Assembly: GCF_030269765.1 (NCBI RefSeq)
Contig: NZ_BSTX01000002.1
Location: 248,001-312,000, forward strand
Origin: Actinorhabdospora filicis
GTDB lineage: Bacteria > Actinomycetota > Actinomycetes > Mycobacteriales > Micromonosporaceae
Length of the DNA stretch: 64,000 bases
Direction: 5' to 3'
Part shown: piece after piece, positions 1 through 9,096 of the stretch
Numbering within the stretch: position 1 is the first letter of the stretch
How the letters are laid out: each line of letters opens with the position of its first letter
The notes under the pieces: generated by a model
What the model saw: only the letters and a program-made list of their open reading frames with translations
Databases searched by the model: none
Told to the model about the DNA's origin: nothing
Made by a program: the position numbers and the translations under genes

Positions 1-417
1 CTCGTAGAAGCGCCGCGCCGGTGCGTACCGCTCCAGCGCCCAGACCACGCAGCCGGTGTAGCCCTGCGCGCGCAGCCATGTCACGGCGTCGTCGAGCAGG
101 AGGCGCCCGGCACCGCGTCCCTGTGCCTCGGGGTGCACGTAGAGGGCCAGCAGCACACCGGTGCCCTCCGGCTCGTTCTCCTCGGGCGGTCCGCTCCACG
201 CGAAGCCCAGGACCCCGGTCTCGCCCTCGGCGACGGCGACCCGCTGCCGGGCGTCGGCGGCCGCGCGCGACCAGTTGAGCGCCGTGCGCGCCAGGTCCAG
301 GCCCGCCACGACGTCGGGGATCCACTCCCCGTAGGTGGCCTGCCAGGTGGTCTTCTGCACCGCCGCGATGGCCATGCCGTCGTCTGGATCCGCCGCGCGC
401 ACCGTGATCGGGCCCAT
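1..417 (-). CDS. GNAT family N-acetyltransferase (C-terminus cut by window edge)
   Basis: Reading the minus strand from ATG 417 gives a GNAT protein that runs off the left edge, so the C-terminus is missing. The acetyl-CoA-binding motif A is visible as a strand LLALYVHPEAQGRGAGRLLL (Q/RxxGxG/A type), followed by a helix, a V-V-W strand and the typical ALERYAPARRFYE segment. A strong Shine-Dalgarno (GGGGAGGAGG) precedes the start. It lies 19 nt downstream of an MFS exporter on the same strand, so the two are probably one operon. The acceptor substrate cannot be told from the sequence. Confidence 0.85.
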   Translation of the reverse strand, partial: MGPITVRAADPDDGMAIAAVQKTTWQATYGEWIPDVVAGLDLARTALNWSRAAADARQRVAVAEGETGVLGFAWSGPPEENEPEGTGVLLALYVHPEAQGRGAGRLLLDDAVTWLRAQGYTGCVVWALERYAPARRFYE

Positions 418-436
418 CACGCCTCCTCCCCATCGG

Positions 437-1693
437 CTAGGTGAAAGCTACCGCTCCCGGCTCGACGACGTCGCGGCCGATCCCGGCCGCCAGCAACGGG
501 ATCACCGCGATGAGCATGACGACGGCGGCGATCAGCAACATGGACCGACTGCCCAGCGCGGCACCACCGAGCCCACCGGCCATGGCCCCCAGTGGCAGCG
601 ACGCGTAGACGAGGAACCGCCGCGCGGCGTTGACGCGGCCGAGCAGGCCGGGAGGCGTCGCCAGCTGACGCATGGTCAGCTGGCCGATGGTATAGACCGC
701 GCCGGAGAGTCCACCGACGAACTGCCCCACCCCGACCACCACGGCCGGTGCCGTCCCGAATGGCGCGGCCAGCAGCCCGATCGCCGCCGCGCCGGTGAGG
801 ACGGCGGTGATCACCGAGCGTCCGAACCCGAAGCGCCGCGCCACCCGGTCGGCGAGCAGGCCACCGAGGATCCCGCCGACACCGGCGGTCACGGCCAGGA
901 GCCCGACCGTCGCGGCGGTGAAGTGCAGCTCGCGGACGAGCGCGAGCACCAGCGACGCGTCGCGCATCGCCACCGCGAAGGCCCCGAGGCCCGAGGACAG
1001 GCACAGGGCGACGAGCACGCGGTCCTTGAGGACGTGGGCGAGGCCGCTTCTGATGTCGCCGAGGACTCCCCGCCGTCCGGTGATTCTCGCGGCGGCGAGT
1101 TCCGGGGAGCGCAGGAAGAGCAGCAGGAGGCCGGAGAGGAGATAGGAGACGGCATCGACGGCGACCGCGAAGGCCGCTCCGATGAGCTGGACGAGTCCGC
1201 CGCCCAGGCCGCTTCCGGCGATGGCGGCGGCCGAGCCGTTGACCGCGATCGCGCTGTTGCCCGCGGCGAGCAGGCGCGGCGGCAGGACCTTCGGGACGGT
1301 CGAGGCCGAGGCGAGGTCGTAGACCACCGTCTGCGCCTGCACGAGGAAGACCACGCCGTACAGGACCGGCATCGACAGCAGGCCGAGCAGCCCGAGGATG
1401 GGCACGAGGCCCAGGCAGAGCGCCCGGCCGAAGTCGGTCAGGATCAGCACGGCCCGCTGCGGCGCCCGGTCGACGAGGACCCCGGCGGGCAGGCTGAGTA
1501 GGACGTGCGGCAGCGCGCTGACGGCGGTCAGGGCACCGATCGCGGCGGGGGAGGCGTGCAGGGTGACGGCGGCCAGGAGTGGGATGGCCAGGCCGGTGAT
1601 GCCCGAGCCGAGGGATGAGATGAGGTGGGCGCCCCACAGCCGCCTGAAGGCGGGCGAGCCCCGTAGCGCGGATGGCCTGCGTGGTCGGTTCAC
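437..1693 (-). CDS. MFS exporter (EntS/MFS_3-like)
   Basis: About 418 residues with roughly 12 hydrophobic segments. The N-terminus (AFRRLWGAHLISSLGSGIT) and the loop between TM2 and TM3 (LLSLPAGVLVDRAPQR, the MFS motif A variant GxxxDRxxxR) are typical of the MFS_3/enterobactin-exporter-like group. I prefer GTG 1693 because a GGGGG stretch lies at a good distance; GTG 1702 is an in-frame alternative. The stop is 19 nt before the GNAT gene, suggesting co-transcription, for example efflux plus drug or metabolite acetylation. Substrate unknown. Confidence 0.85.
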   Translation of the reverse strand: MNRPRRPSALRGSPAFRRLWGAHLISSLGSGITGLAIPLLAAVTLHASPAAIGALTAVSALPHVLLSLPAGVLVDRAPQRAVLILTDFGRALCLGLVPILGLLGLLSMPVLYGVVFLVQAQTVVYDLASASTVPKVLPPRLLAAGNSAIAVNGSAAAIAGSGLGGGLVQLIGAAFAVAVDAVSYLLSGLLLLFLRSPELAAARITGRRGVLGDIRSGLAHVLKDRVLVALCLSSGLGAFAVAMRDASLVLALVRELHFTAATVGLLAVTAGVGGILGGLLADRVARRFGFGRSVITAVLTGAAAIGLLAAPFGTAPAVVVGVGQFVGGLSGAVYTIGQLTMRQLATPPGLLGRVNAARRFLVYASLPLGAMAGGLGGAALGSRSMLLIAAVVMLIAVIPLLAAGIGRDVVEPGAVAFT

Positions 1694-1755
1694 CGTGAGC
1701 ACCCCCGTCCGGATCAGGGGACGAGTCTCCCCGATTCAGCGGAGGTGATCAAGGC

Positions 1756-2523
1756 TCAGAACTCGACGCCCTCGTCCTCCAGGAACTTCTGCGGGTCGAG
1801 GTAGCCGCCGTCGATGGTCACCTCGAAGTGCAGGTGCGGGCCGGTGCTGTCGCCGGTCGATCCGGCGCGGCCGATCAGGTCGCCGACCTTGACCTCGTCG
1901 CCGGCTTCGACGTCGAGGGCGGAGAAGTGCCCGTAGAGGGTCTGGACGCCGTCGGCGTGCTTGATGACCACGCAGTTGCCGTAGCCGCCGTAGCGCTGGG
2001 CCATGACGACGGTGCCGTCGTGGGCGGCGTAGATCTTGTCGCCCATGTTGGCGGCGAAGTCCATGCCCCAGTGCATCTCGCCGTCGCGCCAGCCGCGGGG
2101 GCCGTAGGTGTCGCTGATGTCGGCGGTGGAGGGCGCGGCCCAGCCGCTCTTGGCGGGGACGGGCTTCTCGGGGCGCTTCTTCTCCACGGGCGCCTGGCGC
2201 TCCTGGCCCCGGGTGGCCTGGTCCTGGGTCTCGCGCTGGCCGATCGCGGCGGCGGCGTTGGAGGGGGTGGCGCCGGTGATGGTGCCGGCGAAGTTGGCCA
2301 GGAAGACCATGGCGAGGATCCCGGCGACCAGGACGGCGGCGAGGCCGACGCGGGGCATGGCCACGTCGAGGGCGCCGCGGAAGGAGGGGAGGCGGCGCGA
2401 GGCGGCCGGGACCGTCTCGCGGAGGGCCCGCCCGGTGAGGTCGCGGAGGCCGGCGAGGTGCTTGCGGAGGAGAGGCGTCAGGCGGCTCAGATGAGCGGCC
2501 GTGCGCTTGGGGTATCCAGGCAT
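1756..2523 (-). CDS. M23 family metallopeptidase, membrane-anchored
   Basis: A 255-residue protein with a basic cytoplasmic N-terminus, one hydrophobic segment near residues 58-80 (AVLVAGILAMVFLANFAG), a Q/E/K-rich extracellular linker and a C-terminal LytM/M23 domain. Zinc-ligand motifs are complete: H151-x3-D155 (HWGMD) and H230-L-H232 (HLHFE). The domain would act on peptidoglycan cross-links outside the membrane. The frame is open upstream to 2676, but ATG 2523 gives the natural basic N-terminus (MPGYPKR); no clear Shine-Dalgarno is seen there. Confidence 0.85.
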   Translation of the reverse strand: MPGYPKRTAAHLSRLTPLLRKHLAGLRDLTGRALRETVPAASRRLPSFRGALDVAMPRVGLAAVLVAGILAMVFLANFAGTITGATPSNAAAAIGQRETQDQATRGQERQAPVEKKRPEKPVPAKSGWAAPSTADISDTYGPRGWRDGEMHWGMDFAANMGDKIYAAHDGTVVMAQRYGGYGNCVVIKHADGVQTLYGHFSALDVEAGDEVKVGDLIGRAGSTGDSTGPHLHFEVTIDGGYLDPQKFLEDEGVEF

Positions 2524-2730
2524 AACGTGAGGAAACCTAGCGAGAACACCCGTGATATTCGGCGCGAAACCGGACGATCGGGTCGCATCCGTCACTGGAA
2601 CGGGCCGCGCGCCGGTCCCAGTCCGCCCGGACGGACGACCCGCCCGGCACGAGTGGCCGATGGCCGCGCGCGGCACGCGTCACACACCCGGCGTAAACCG
2701 TGTCATCTGGTCATGCTGGGATCGATCACC

Positions 2731-3511
2731 ATGAACCGTGACCTGCTCGACCGGATGGAAAGCAACCTCGCCGAGCACGCCTGCCACCTGCACCGGGGCA
2801 TGCCCGGGGCGAGCGTCAGTGAGACCGGGGACGTCCTGGTCGCCGACAGCGGCCTCGACGACGACACCCTTCAACATCGTCGCCGCCGCCCGCTTCAGCG
2901 CCGCCGACGCCGCAGCGCGCATCGCCGAGACCGTGGCGAAGCTGGCGTGCACCGGCCGCCGTTTCTCCTGGTGGGTGGGGCCCGCCTCGACCCCGCCGGA
3001 CCTCTCCGCGCGCCTGGCGGACGCCGGGCTGCCCGCCTCGGAGAGCGAGACGGCGATGTGGGCCGACCTCGGCGACGTCCCGCTGCCGGTCGCCGGGGGG
3101 CTGGACGTCCAGCGTGTGACCACACCCGCGCAGCTCGCCGATTACGCGATGGTCCTGGCCGCGAACTGGGACCCGCCCGCCGCGACCGTCCGACGCTTCT
3201 TCGCCCGGGCCGCCCCGCGGGCGCTGGACGCGGGATGTGCGGCCCGGTACCTGGTCGGCTACGTCGAGGGCCGCCCGGTCTGCACGGCCGAGGTCTTCGC
3301 CCACGCCGGTGTCGCCGGGGTTTACAACATCGCGACCCTGGCCGCCCACCGTCGCCGCGGCCACGGCGGCGCGATGACGCTCGCGGCACTGGATGCGGCC
3401 CGCGACCAGGGTGTCGCGGTCCTGCAGGCCTCGGCGGACGGCGAGCCGGTCTACCGCCGCCTGGGCTTTCGCCCCTGCGGCCGCTTCACCGAGCACGCCG
3501 TCGGCGGCTGA
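2731..3511 (+). pseudogene. GNAT family acetyltransferase broken by a one-base frameshift
   Basis: The first about 46 codons read from ATG 2731 ([20 protein letters not shown]...) in frame 1. From about 2866 the family-like sequence ([20 protein letters not shown]) continues one base later and runs to the stop at 3511. Removing one C from the CCC at about 2864-2868 restores a single frame reading ...DDDT-FNIV.... The C-terminal part has a GNAT core ([23 protein letters not shown]) and ends [12 protein letters not shown]. Restored length is about 259 residues. Either a sequencing or assembly error or a genuine recent pseudogene. Confidence 0.75.
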
Positions 3512-3514
3512 CTT

Positions 3515-4504
3515 CTACCAGGCCCAGCCCTCGGGGCCGGGCAGGCCGTCGCGCCCGAGTGGCGGGAACAGCTCGTCGAGGCGGTCGAGGATCTCAGGGG
3601 TGAGGTCCAGCTTCAGCGCGCCGAGGGCTCCGCTGACCTGTTCGACCGTGCGGGGCCCGATGATCGGGGCGGTGACGGCGGGCTGGGCGAGCAGCCACGC
3701 CAGGCCGAGGTCGGCGGGGTCGGTGGCGAGCTCGACGGCGAGGTTCTCGTAACCCTCCACACTGGAGCGCCACCGCTCCAGGTCGTGCGAGGAGCGGTTG
3801 TCGGCGCTGCGCGTGGCGGTCCCGTCGCGGAGTTTGCGCAGGACGCCACTGAGCATCCCGCCGTGCAGCGGCGACCACGGCAGCACGCCGATGCCGTGCT
3901 CGCGCGCGGCGGGCAGCAGCTCCAGCTCGACGTGCCGGGTGGCCAGGTTGTACAGGCACTGCTCGGAGACCAGGCCCAGGAAGTTGCGCCGGTCGGCGGC
4001 TGCTTGGGCGGCCACCAGGTGCCATCCGGCGAAGTTGGAGGAGCCGACGTAGCGGACCTTGCCCGCCGTCACCAGCGTCTCCATCGCCTGCCAGATCTCC
4101 TCCCAGGGCACCGATCGGTCCACGTGATGCATCTGGAACAGGTCGATCCAGTCGGTGCCCAAACGCCGCAGCGAGGCCTCGCATCCGGCGATGATGTTGC
4201 GCGCCGACAGGCCGCCGTTATTGGGCCAGGAGTCCATCGGCGTGTACACCTTCGTGGCCAACACGACCTTGTCACGGCGGCCCTCGCCGTGAGCGAACCA
4301 GCGTCCGATGAAGGACTCCGAGAGCCCGTCGCCGAGGACGGCGCCGTAGGAGTTGGAGGTGTCGAAGAAGTTGATCCCGGCGTCCAGCGCGGTGTCCATC
4401 ATGGCGTGACTGTCGGCCTCGGTGGCCACCCGGCCGAAGTTCATGGTGCCCAGGCACAGGCGGCTCACGCGCAGGCCGGTGCGGCCCAGGTTGGTGTATT
4501 CCAT
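3515..4504 (-). CDS. Aldo/keto reductase
   Basis: A 329-residue NAD(P)H-dependent TIM-barrel oxidoreductase. The catalytic tetrad can be seen: D and Y in FFDTSNSYG, K in VVLATKVY and H in QMHHVDRSVPWEE. The C-terminal cofactor region (APIIGPRTVEQVSGALGALKL) matches the AKR family. ATG 4504 was chosen because the protein then begins with the family-typical MEYTNLGRTGLRVS; the open frame extends upstream to 4675 without supporting features. Monocistronic, convergent with the damaged GNAT gene and divergent from the protease gene. Substrate unknown. Confidence 0.9.
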   Translation of the reverse strand: MEYTNLGRTGLRVSRLCLGTMNFGRVATEADSHAMMDTALDAGINFFDTSNSYGAVLGDGLSESFIGRWFAHGEGRRDKVVLATKVYTPMDSWPNNGGLSARNIIAGCEASLRRLGTDWIDLFQMHHVDRSVPWEEIWQAMETLVTAGKVRYVGSSNFAGWHLVAAQAAADRRNFLGLVSEQCLYNLATRHVELELLPAAREHGIGVLPWSPLHGGMLSGVLRKLRDGTATRSADNRSSHDLERWRSSVEGYENLAVELATDPADLGLAWLLAQPAVTAPIIGPRTVEQVSGALGALKLDLTPEILDRLDELFPPLGRDGLPGPEGWAW

Positions 4505-4617
4505 GAGGTGAAACCGTAGGCGGGTTCCCGGCGGTTGCCCTGGTCCACTTCGGACCGCCGATTCTGGTCCGCTTGCTCCGGTGGTCCATTCTGGAGTGTC
4601 ACGACGGAGGGGGAGCC

Positions 4618-6279
4618 ATGCGGGACGGAATCGGCCCGGAGCACGCCGTGGCGCACGTCCTCGGTCCCGGCGCACGGCCGGTCGGCCTGGCCTTCGCGGC
4701 GGCCGGTGGACGGGTGATGACCTGCGCGCACGTGGTCAACACTGCGCTGGGACGGCCCCGCCGCGCACCGGACGAGCCCGACCTGCGGGTGGCCCTGCTG
4801 TTCCCGCTGTCGGCCGACGACGCGCCCCGCAGCGCCCGCGTCCTCCACTGGCCGGAGGGGCCGGAATGGGATGCGGGCCGGGATCTGGCGGTCCTGGCGC
4901 TCGATGAGCCGATACCCGGCGACGTGCCCGAGCTGATGCTCGCCCCCTACGTGCGCCACGCCGACATCCCCGTGCAGCTCGTCGGATCGGCGGCCACGTC
5001 GGGGATGCGGCACGTCCGCGGGCACCTCGTCGGCAGCGTCGCCGCCCATCGCTGGCAGATCAACCAGGAGAACGGCGAGCCCTACCGCGCCGAACCCGGC
5101 TTCAGCGGCGGACCGGTCTGGGACCGCAACACCGGCGTGGTCCTCGGTGTCCTGCGCGCGGCCTCCGATGAGCACATGGGTGCCGAGTGCGTCGACTTCT
5201 CCTCGATCGATGTGACCGGCATGGCCGAGCGGCGGACGCACTCCGGCGTCGACACCCGTGTCGCGCGGCTTCTGGACGAGGCGACCCGGCTGCTGCCCGA
5301 GTACCAGGCGTACGCGGCCTCCGACGTCGACGTCGTGCCCTACCACCATCAGGCCCTCGTCGACGCCGCCGAGAACGTCGCCCACGCCGAGCCCGCGCGC
5401 GTTCCCGCCTTCGCCCGTGCCATGACGATGACCTACGACCGCGTCAACTCCGACTCCCTCCTTCGGATGGCGCGGGTGCTGGCCGCACGGCACCCCGAGC
5501 GGGCCAGGGCGCTGGTGGCCGAGGCCGGACGCTTGCGGCACGGCGGCACGCAACAGCCATCGCCTGAGACCCTCGCCATGATGGCGGTCGCGCTGGCACC
5601 GGGCGATTCCGCGTACGCCGGACGCCTTGTCGCCCAGGCAGAAGCCCGCCTGAGCGACCGGTCCTTCGGCTCTCACGACACGCCCCCGATGGTGCTCGCC
5701 CACATCGCCCGAGCGCTGGCGCCCATGGATCCCGATCGCGCCCGCAGCCTCGGCCACCGGGCGCAGACGCTCCTCCAGCGGGAGGACTACGACCAGGAGG
5801 ACTGGCGCGCGACGCAACTCGCCGAGCTGGCCGCCGTCCTCGCCGAGGTGGACGGCCCGGGAGCCGAGGAGCTGGTGCTCCGCGCCGAGCGCCTGATGGG
5901 CCGGACGAGCCGTCACGGCCCCTTCACCAACGGATACCTCTTCGGCATGATCCGGGCGGTGTCCTCAGTGGACCCCGCGTGCGCCGAGCGCATCGTCCGC
6001 CGCCGCCCCGACGGATTCCACAAGACGGCGGCGCTGACCATCGTGGCGCGGGCGACGGCCGCGGGCGATCCCGCGTACTGCCTGGCGCTGGCCGGGGAGA
6101 TCGAGGCGATGGCCGAGACGGTCTTCGCCGACGCGCGGCACACGATCGTCACGGCCGAGACCGCCCGCGCGATCGCCGCCGTCGACCCCGATCGCGCCGA
6201 GCGTCTCGTCGACCTCCTGCCGCCGACGCACCGGACGCCGCTGCTCACGCAGATCGCCCGCAGCCTCCGCGAGGGATAG
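4618..6279 (+). CDS. Trypsin-like serine protease fused to an alpha-helical repeat domain
   Basis: A 553-residue protein without signal peptide. Residues about 10-185 form a chymotrypsin-fold protease with a complete triad: H38 (MTCAHVV), D89 (RDLAVLAL) and S163 (GFSGGPVWD). Residues about 215-553 are a helical repeat tail of roughly 35-40-residue units with recurrent 'xxxDPxxAxxLxxxA' patterns (e.g. SVDPACAERIVRRRP, AVDPDRAERLVDLLP). ATG 4618 follows GGAGGGGGA. The absence of a secretion signal suggests an intracellular protease; actinomycetes carry many such trypsin-repeat fusions of unknown target, some proposed as conflict or signalling effectors. Confidence 0.8.
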   Translation: MRDGIGPEHAVAHVLGPGARPVGLAFAAAGGRVMTCAHVVNTALGRPRRAPDEPDLRVALLFPLSADDAPRSARVLHWPEGPEWDAGRDLAVLALDEPIPGDVPELMLAPYVRHADIPVQLVGSAATSGMRHVRGHLVGSVAAHRWQINQENGEPYRAEPGFSGGPVWDRNTGVVLGVLRAASDEHMGAECVDFSSIDVTGMAERRTHSGVDTRVARLLDEATRLLPEYQAYAASDVDVVPYHHQALVDAAENVAHAEPARVPAFARAMTMTYDRVNSDSLLRMARVLAARHPERARALVAEAGRLRHGGTQQPSPETLAMMAVALAPGDSAYAGRLVAQAEARLSDRSFGSHDTPPMVLAHIARALAPMDPDRARSLGHRAQTLLQREDYDQEDWRATQLAELAAVLAEVDGPGAEELVLRAERLMGRTSRHGPFTNGYLFGMIRAVSSVDPACAERIVRRRPDGFHKTAALTIVARATAAGDPAYCLALAGEIEAMAETVFADARHTIVTAETARAIAAVDPDRAERLVDLLPPTHRTPLLTQIARSLREG

Positions 6280-6285
6280 GGCGTC

Positions 6286-7095
6286 TCACTCCCACGTCGC
6301 CGTCTCCGGGTCGATGCCGTGGGCGCGGGCCGAGTCGTCGATGCTGCGCCGGAACCACGCGGCCAGCCCGGCCCGGATGCCGTCGTAGTGGGCGGCGAAG
6401 CCCGGGTCGGCCTCGAACATCCGCCCCAGGCACACCTGCATCCGCCGGGTGAGCGGGAAGAAGTTGGAGAAGACCTCGCGGTGGCGTTCGACCAGCGCGT
6501 TCGCCTCCGGGCTGCCGGGTGTGACGTCGCGTGCGACGGCGTGGCCGAGGTCGTCCTGCAGCGCCGACATCGCTGCCGACAGCGACCGCCACTCGCCCGG
6601 CGTGCGCGACGCCGAGCGCTCGGCGAACTGCGCCCACTGCGGCGAGTCGCCCCATGCCGCGCGCGCCTGGAGCGAGGCGGCGGGGTCCCAGCCGGTCCCG
6701 AAGATCTCGGTCTGCTCCTCATCACCGAGGAGGACGCCGCGCTCGTGGGCCTCGGTCAGCCGCGCCAGGCGCTCGTCGAGGCGCTGGAGCTCGCCGATGC
6801 GCTCGGCCAGTTTGGCGCGCTGCTCGCGCAGGGTGGCGCCGATCTCGGCGGCCGCGTCGTCCAGGACGGCGCGGATGGCGTCGAGCCCGAGTCCGGCCTC
6901 GCGGTAGGCGACGACGCGGTCCAGCCGCTGCACATCGGCCTCGGTGTAGCGGCGGTATCCGGCGGCGGTGCGCAGCGACGGGGAGGCCAGGCCGATCTCG
7001 TCCCAGTGGTGCAGCGCGCGGACGGTGACCCCGGCCAGCTCGGCGGCCTCGCCCACCGTGACGGCGTCGCGCTCACGTTCGGTCACGTACGTCAT
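6286..7095 (-). CDS. MerR family regulator with TipAS-like antibiotic-binding domain
   Basis: A 269-residue protein. Residues about 10-75 are a MerR winged helix (VGEAAELAGVTVRALHHWDEIGL ... GYRRYTEADVQRLDRVVAYREAGL), followed by a coiled-coil dimerisation helix and a C-terminal TipAS-like domain (ARRMQVCLGRMFEADPGFAAHYD region). ATG 7095 has GGAGGAGG at 6-7 nt; GTG 7101 is too close to it. The start overlaps the end of the upstream VOC gene by 23 nt, so both are translated from one message. Probably autoregulates through the palindrome at 7637-7655 and senses a drug-like ligand. Confidence 0.88.
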   Translation of the reverse strand: MTYVTERERDAVTVGEAAELAGVTVRALHHWDEIGLASPSLRTAAGYRRYTEADVQRLDRVVAYREAGLGLDAIRAVLDDAAAEIGATLREQRAKLAERIGELQRLDERLARLTEAHERGVLLGDEEQTEIFGTGWDPAASLQARAAWGDSPQWAQFAERSASRTPGEWRSLSAAMSALQDDLGHAVARDVTPGSPEANALVERHREVFSNFFPLTRRMQVCLGRMFEADPGFAAHYDGIRAGLAAWFRRSIDDSARAHGIDPETATWE

Positions 7096-7621
7096 TGTCA
7101 CCCTCCTCCACCTGCGCCGGGGCGTGGATGCCGACGGCGGCGAGGTCGCGCGCTTCCCGGCTGTGCGGGTCGAAGTCGAGTGCGGCGGTGAACACGACCC
7201 GGGCGCCCTCAGGCGTGATCACCGTGACGTCGCGGGTGCGCCAGGGTGTGTCGCGCGGTCCGCTCACGGCGTCCGGCGCGAGGGCCGCGCACGTCTCGGC
7301 GATGGCCTCGACCTGGCTCAGCACGCACATGAAGCTCACGCTCATCGCCGCCACGACGGGCTCGGCGTCGGTGGCGGCCGGGACGAGCAGGACGTCCTGG
7401 AAGGCCCATCGGCGCAGGTGGATCACCTGTCCCGGGACGCCGAAGAGCTCGACGAAGCCGAAGCCGCGCGTCCAGAACTCGGCCGAGGCCGCCAGGTCGC
7501 GCGTGGGGACCGTCACGAACGCCGGCATCGCGTAGATGCCGCGGAAGATCTCCGGCGCGACGGCCTTGACGCCCCGCTCGGCGGTCGGGCCCATCTCGAA
7601 CGCGTTGAAGAAATCGCTCAT
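7073..7621 (-). CDS. VOC (glyoxalase/bleomycin-resistance fold) protein
   Basis: About 182 residues with a VOC fold signature (MPAFVTVPTRDLAASAEFWTRGFGF ... DVTVITPEGARVVFTAALDF). ATG 7621 is favoured over ATG 7633 because 7633 lies inside the predicted -10 element of a MerR-type promoter, so the message would begin at or next to 7621 and could be leaderless. First gene of a two-gene unit with the overlapping TipA-type regulator, which suggests ligand binding or detoxification of whatever that regulator senses. Function otherwise unassigned. Confidence 0.8.
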   Translation of the reverse strand: MSDFFNAFEMGPTAERGVKAVAPEIFRGIYAMPAFVTVPTRDLAASAEFWTRGFGFVELFGVPGQVIHLRRWAFQDVLLVPAATDAEPVVAAMSVSFMCVLSQVEAIAETCAALAPDAVSGPRDTPWRTRDVTVITPEGARVVFTAALDFDPHSREARDLAAVGIHAPAQVEEGDNDVRDRT

Positions 7622-7628
7622 GCCGACC

Positions 7629-7659
7629 ACCATCGGCCCTCACGCGGCGTGAGGGTCAA
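7629..7659 (-). promoter_or_regulatory. MerR-type promoter/operator of the VOC-MerR operon
   Basis: A perfect palindrome CCCTCACGCGGCGTGAGGG (7637-7655, nine-base arms around one G) sits between a TTGACC -35 (7659-7654) and a GATGGT -10 (7634-7629) read on the minus strand. The spacer is 19 bp, the over-long spacing characteristic of MerR-activated promoters. The predicted transcription start falls at or beside ATG 7621. Confidence 0.75.
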
Positions 7660-7713
7660 GCCCGATCGCGCGATTGGGTCTCTTCACGGCATTGAGCCCG
7701 ATTCGGGCGTGTC

Positions 7714-8022
7714 CTAGTTCATCCAGTTTCGTAGCTTCTTCTTGGCGTCGGCGAAGCTCTCCTCGCCGTAGACGACGATGAGGATGTCGGGATCCTCAAG
7801 CGCCTGCGCGGCGTGGACGGCGCACATGCGGGTCTGGAACTCCGGATAGCGGCGTGGCTGGACGACGGCGGCGACCGGTGCCGTGCAGGCCGGGGCGTCA
7901 CGGCCTGCACCCCGGCATCCCGGTGGGGCGTCATAGGGGTTCTGGAAGACCGCGTCGGCCGCCGGATTGCGGGGCGCAGGTGGTTCACCGGCCGGTCCGA
8001 AGGCTTCGGTCATGCCGGTCAT
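7714..8022 (-). CDS. Hypothetical protein
   Basis: About 102 residues, Pro/Ala-rich at the N-terminus with a more ordered C-terminus (CAVHAAQALEDPDILIVVYGEESFADAKKKLRNW). Two cysteines lie in a central Gly/Ala/Pro-rich stretch and one in the C-terminal part. ATG 8022 and ATG 8013 are both possible; a GAGGA lies just upstream. I do not recognise a family. It follows the CPBP gene on the same strand with a 58-nt gap. Confidence 0.5.
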   Translation of the reverse strand: MTGMTEAFGPAGEPPAPRNPAADAVFQNPYDAPPGCRGAGRDAPACTAPVAAVVQPRRYPEFQTRMCAVHAAQALEDPDILIVVYGEESFADAKKKLRNWMN

Positions 8023-8080
8023 CTTCCTCGGCGCCGGCGGCCTTGTCACCCCTGGCCGGTAGAGCGGTTCGTGCGCAGCC

Positions 8081-8983
8081 TCATCCTTCTTGCCGCACGG
8101 TGTGGGCGGTGGCAACCTCAGGCGGGTGCGGCCTGCCGGGGGCGGGTGTGGTTGAGCGGCCGGTGGCGGCCAGGGCCGCTGCGAGTCCGGCGGTGGTGAT
8201 CCATACCGGGATGTCGGTGAGCAGCGGGTCGACCGTGGCGGAGGTGTCGGCGGCGATGCCGGTGGTGATGAACATGGCGAAGCTGTTGTTGGCGCTGTGG
8301 GCGATGACGGCCGGCCACACCGAGCCCGACTTCAGATCCAGCCAGCCCAGGATGATGGCCGACAGCATGCACGAGACCGACATCTCCACGATGCCCAGCA
8401 CGCCGGCGTCGTCGAAGTTGAATCCCCTCAGCAGTAGCGGTACGTGCCACAGGGCCCACAGCAGCCCGTTGAACAGCAGTGCCGGCCACAATCCCCAGGG
8501 GAGCAGTTTGGGCATCAGGTAGCCCCGCCATCCCCATTCCTCGCCGAAGCACGGCAGCAGCCCGGCGATGAAGAACACCGTCATGGCGGCCAGCCCGCTC
8601 AGCGACACCGTCGCGGTGGACGACTCGGCGGCGCCGGGCATGCCGAGCTGGCCGGACAGGAAATGCCGCACCCCGGACAGGCCCGGTATGTCCAGATCGG
8701 CCACGCCGAGCGTCATGCCCAGTGGCAGCGCGATCAGTGCCGCCAGTACCGGGTAGGAGAATCCGGCCAGGCCGAAGGCCAGGCGGCGGCCCCGCCGCGG
8801 CAGCCGCAGGCTGGTGGCGGATACGACCCCTTCGGCGGGCGGGAACACCTTGAGGGTGATCGCGGTGGCGAGGGCCGGTACGAACATGGTCGACAGGCTG
8901 ACGAACAGGAACGCGGGCCCGCCTACGGCCACATCACCCGTCCACAGTGGTACCGCGGTCAGGCAGGCGCCGCCGAAGGGCAA
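8081..8983 (-). CDS. CPBP family intramembrane glutamic endopeptidase
   Basis: About 300 residues, six to eight hydrophobic segments. The CPBP (Abi/Rce1-like) motifs are present: motif 1 EEWGWRGYLMP (EExxxR), motif 2 FNGLLWALWHVPLLL (the His in WHVP) and motif 4-like HSANNSFA. The start is uncertain: TTG 8983 is the first conventional start codon, but the frame is open and plausible back to about 9052 (SISHNKIRRGELGLWPALP) with no ATG or GTG, so the real N-terminus may use a rare codon or be damaged. Such proteases process prenylated or peptide substrates, or act in bacteriocin immunity; substrate here unknown. Confidence 0.8.
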   Translation of the reverse strand: MPFGGACLTAVPLWTGDVAVGGPAFLFVSLSTMFVPALATAITLKVFPPAEGVVSATSLRLPRRGRRLAFGLAGFSYPVLAALIALPLGMTLGVADLDIPGLSGVRHFLSGQLGMPGAAESSTATVSLSGLAAMTVFFIAGLLPCFGEEWGWRGYLMPKLLPWGLWPALLFNGLLWALWHVPLLLRGFNFDDAGVLGIVEMSVSCMLSAIILGWLDLKSGSVWPAVIAHSANNSFAMFITTGIAADTSATVDPLLTDIPVWITTAGLAAALAATGRSTTPAPGRPHPPEVATAHTVRQEG

Positions 8984-9096
8984 CGCCGGCCATAGGCCGA
9001 GTTCACCCCGGCGGATCTTGTTGTGCGAGATGGACTCCCCATCAGTTGATCAGAGAGACCGAAGCCATAGATTCCACAAGGGACGGGCATTGCCGC

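Noticed and set aside
335..1637. Long frames on both strands over the first MFS gene
   Set aside because: Shadows of the real membrane-protein frame; low-complexity Arg/Pro/Gly or Asp/Glu sequences, no start signals.
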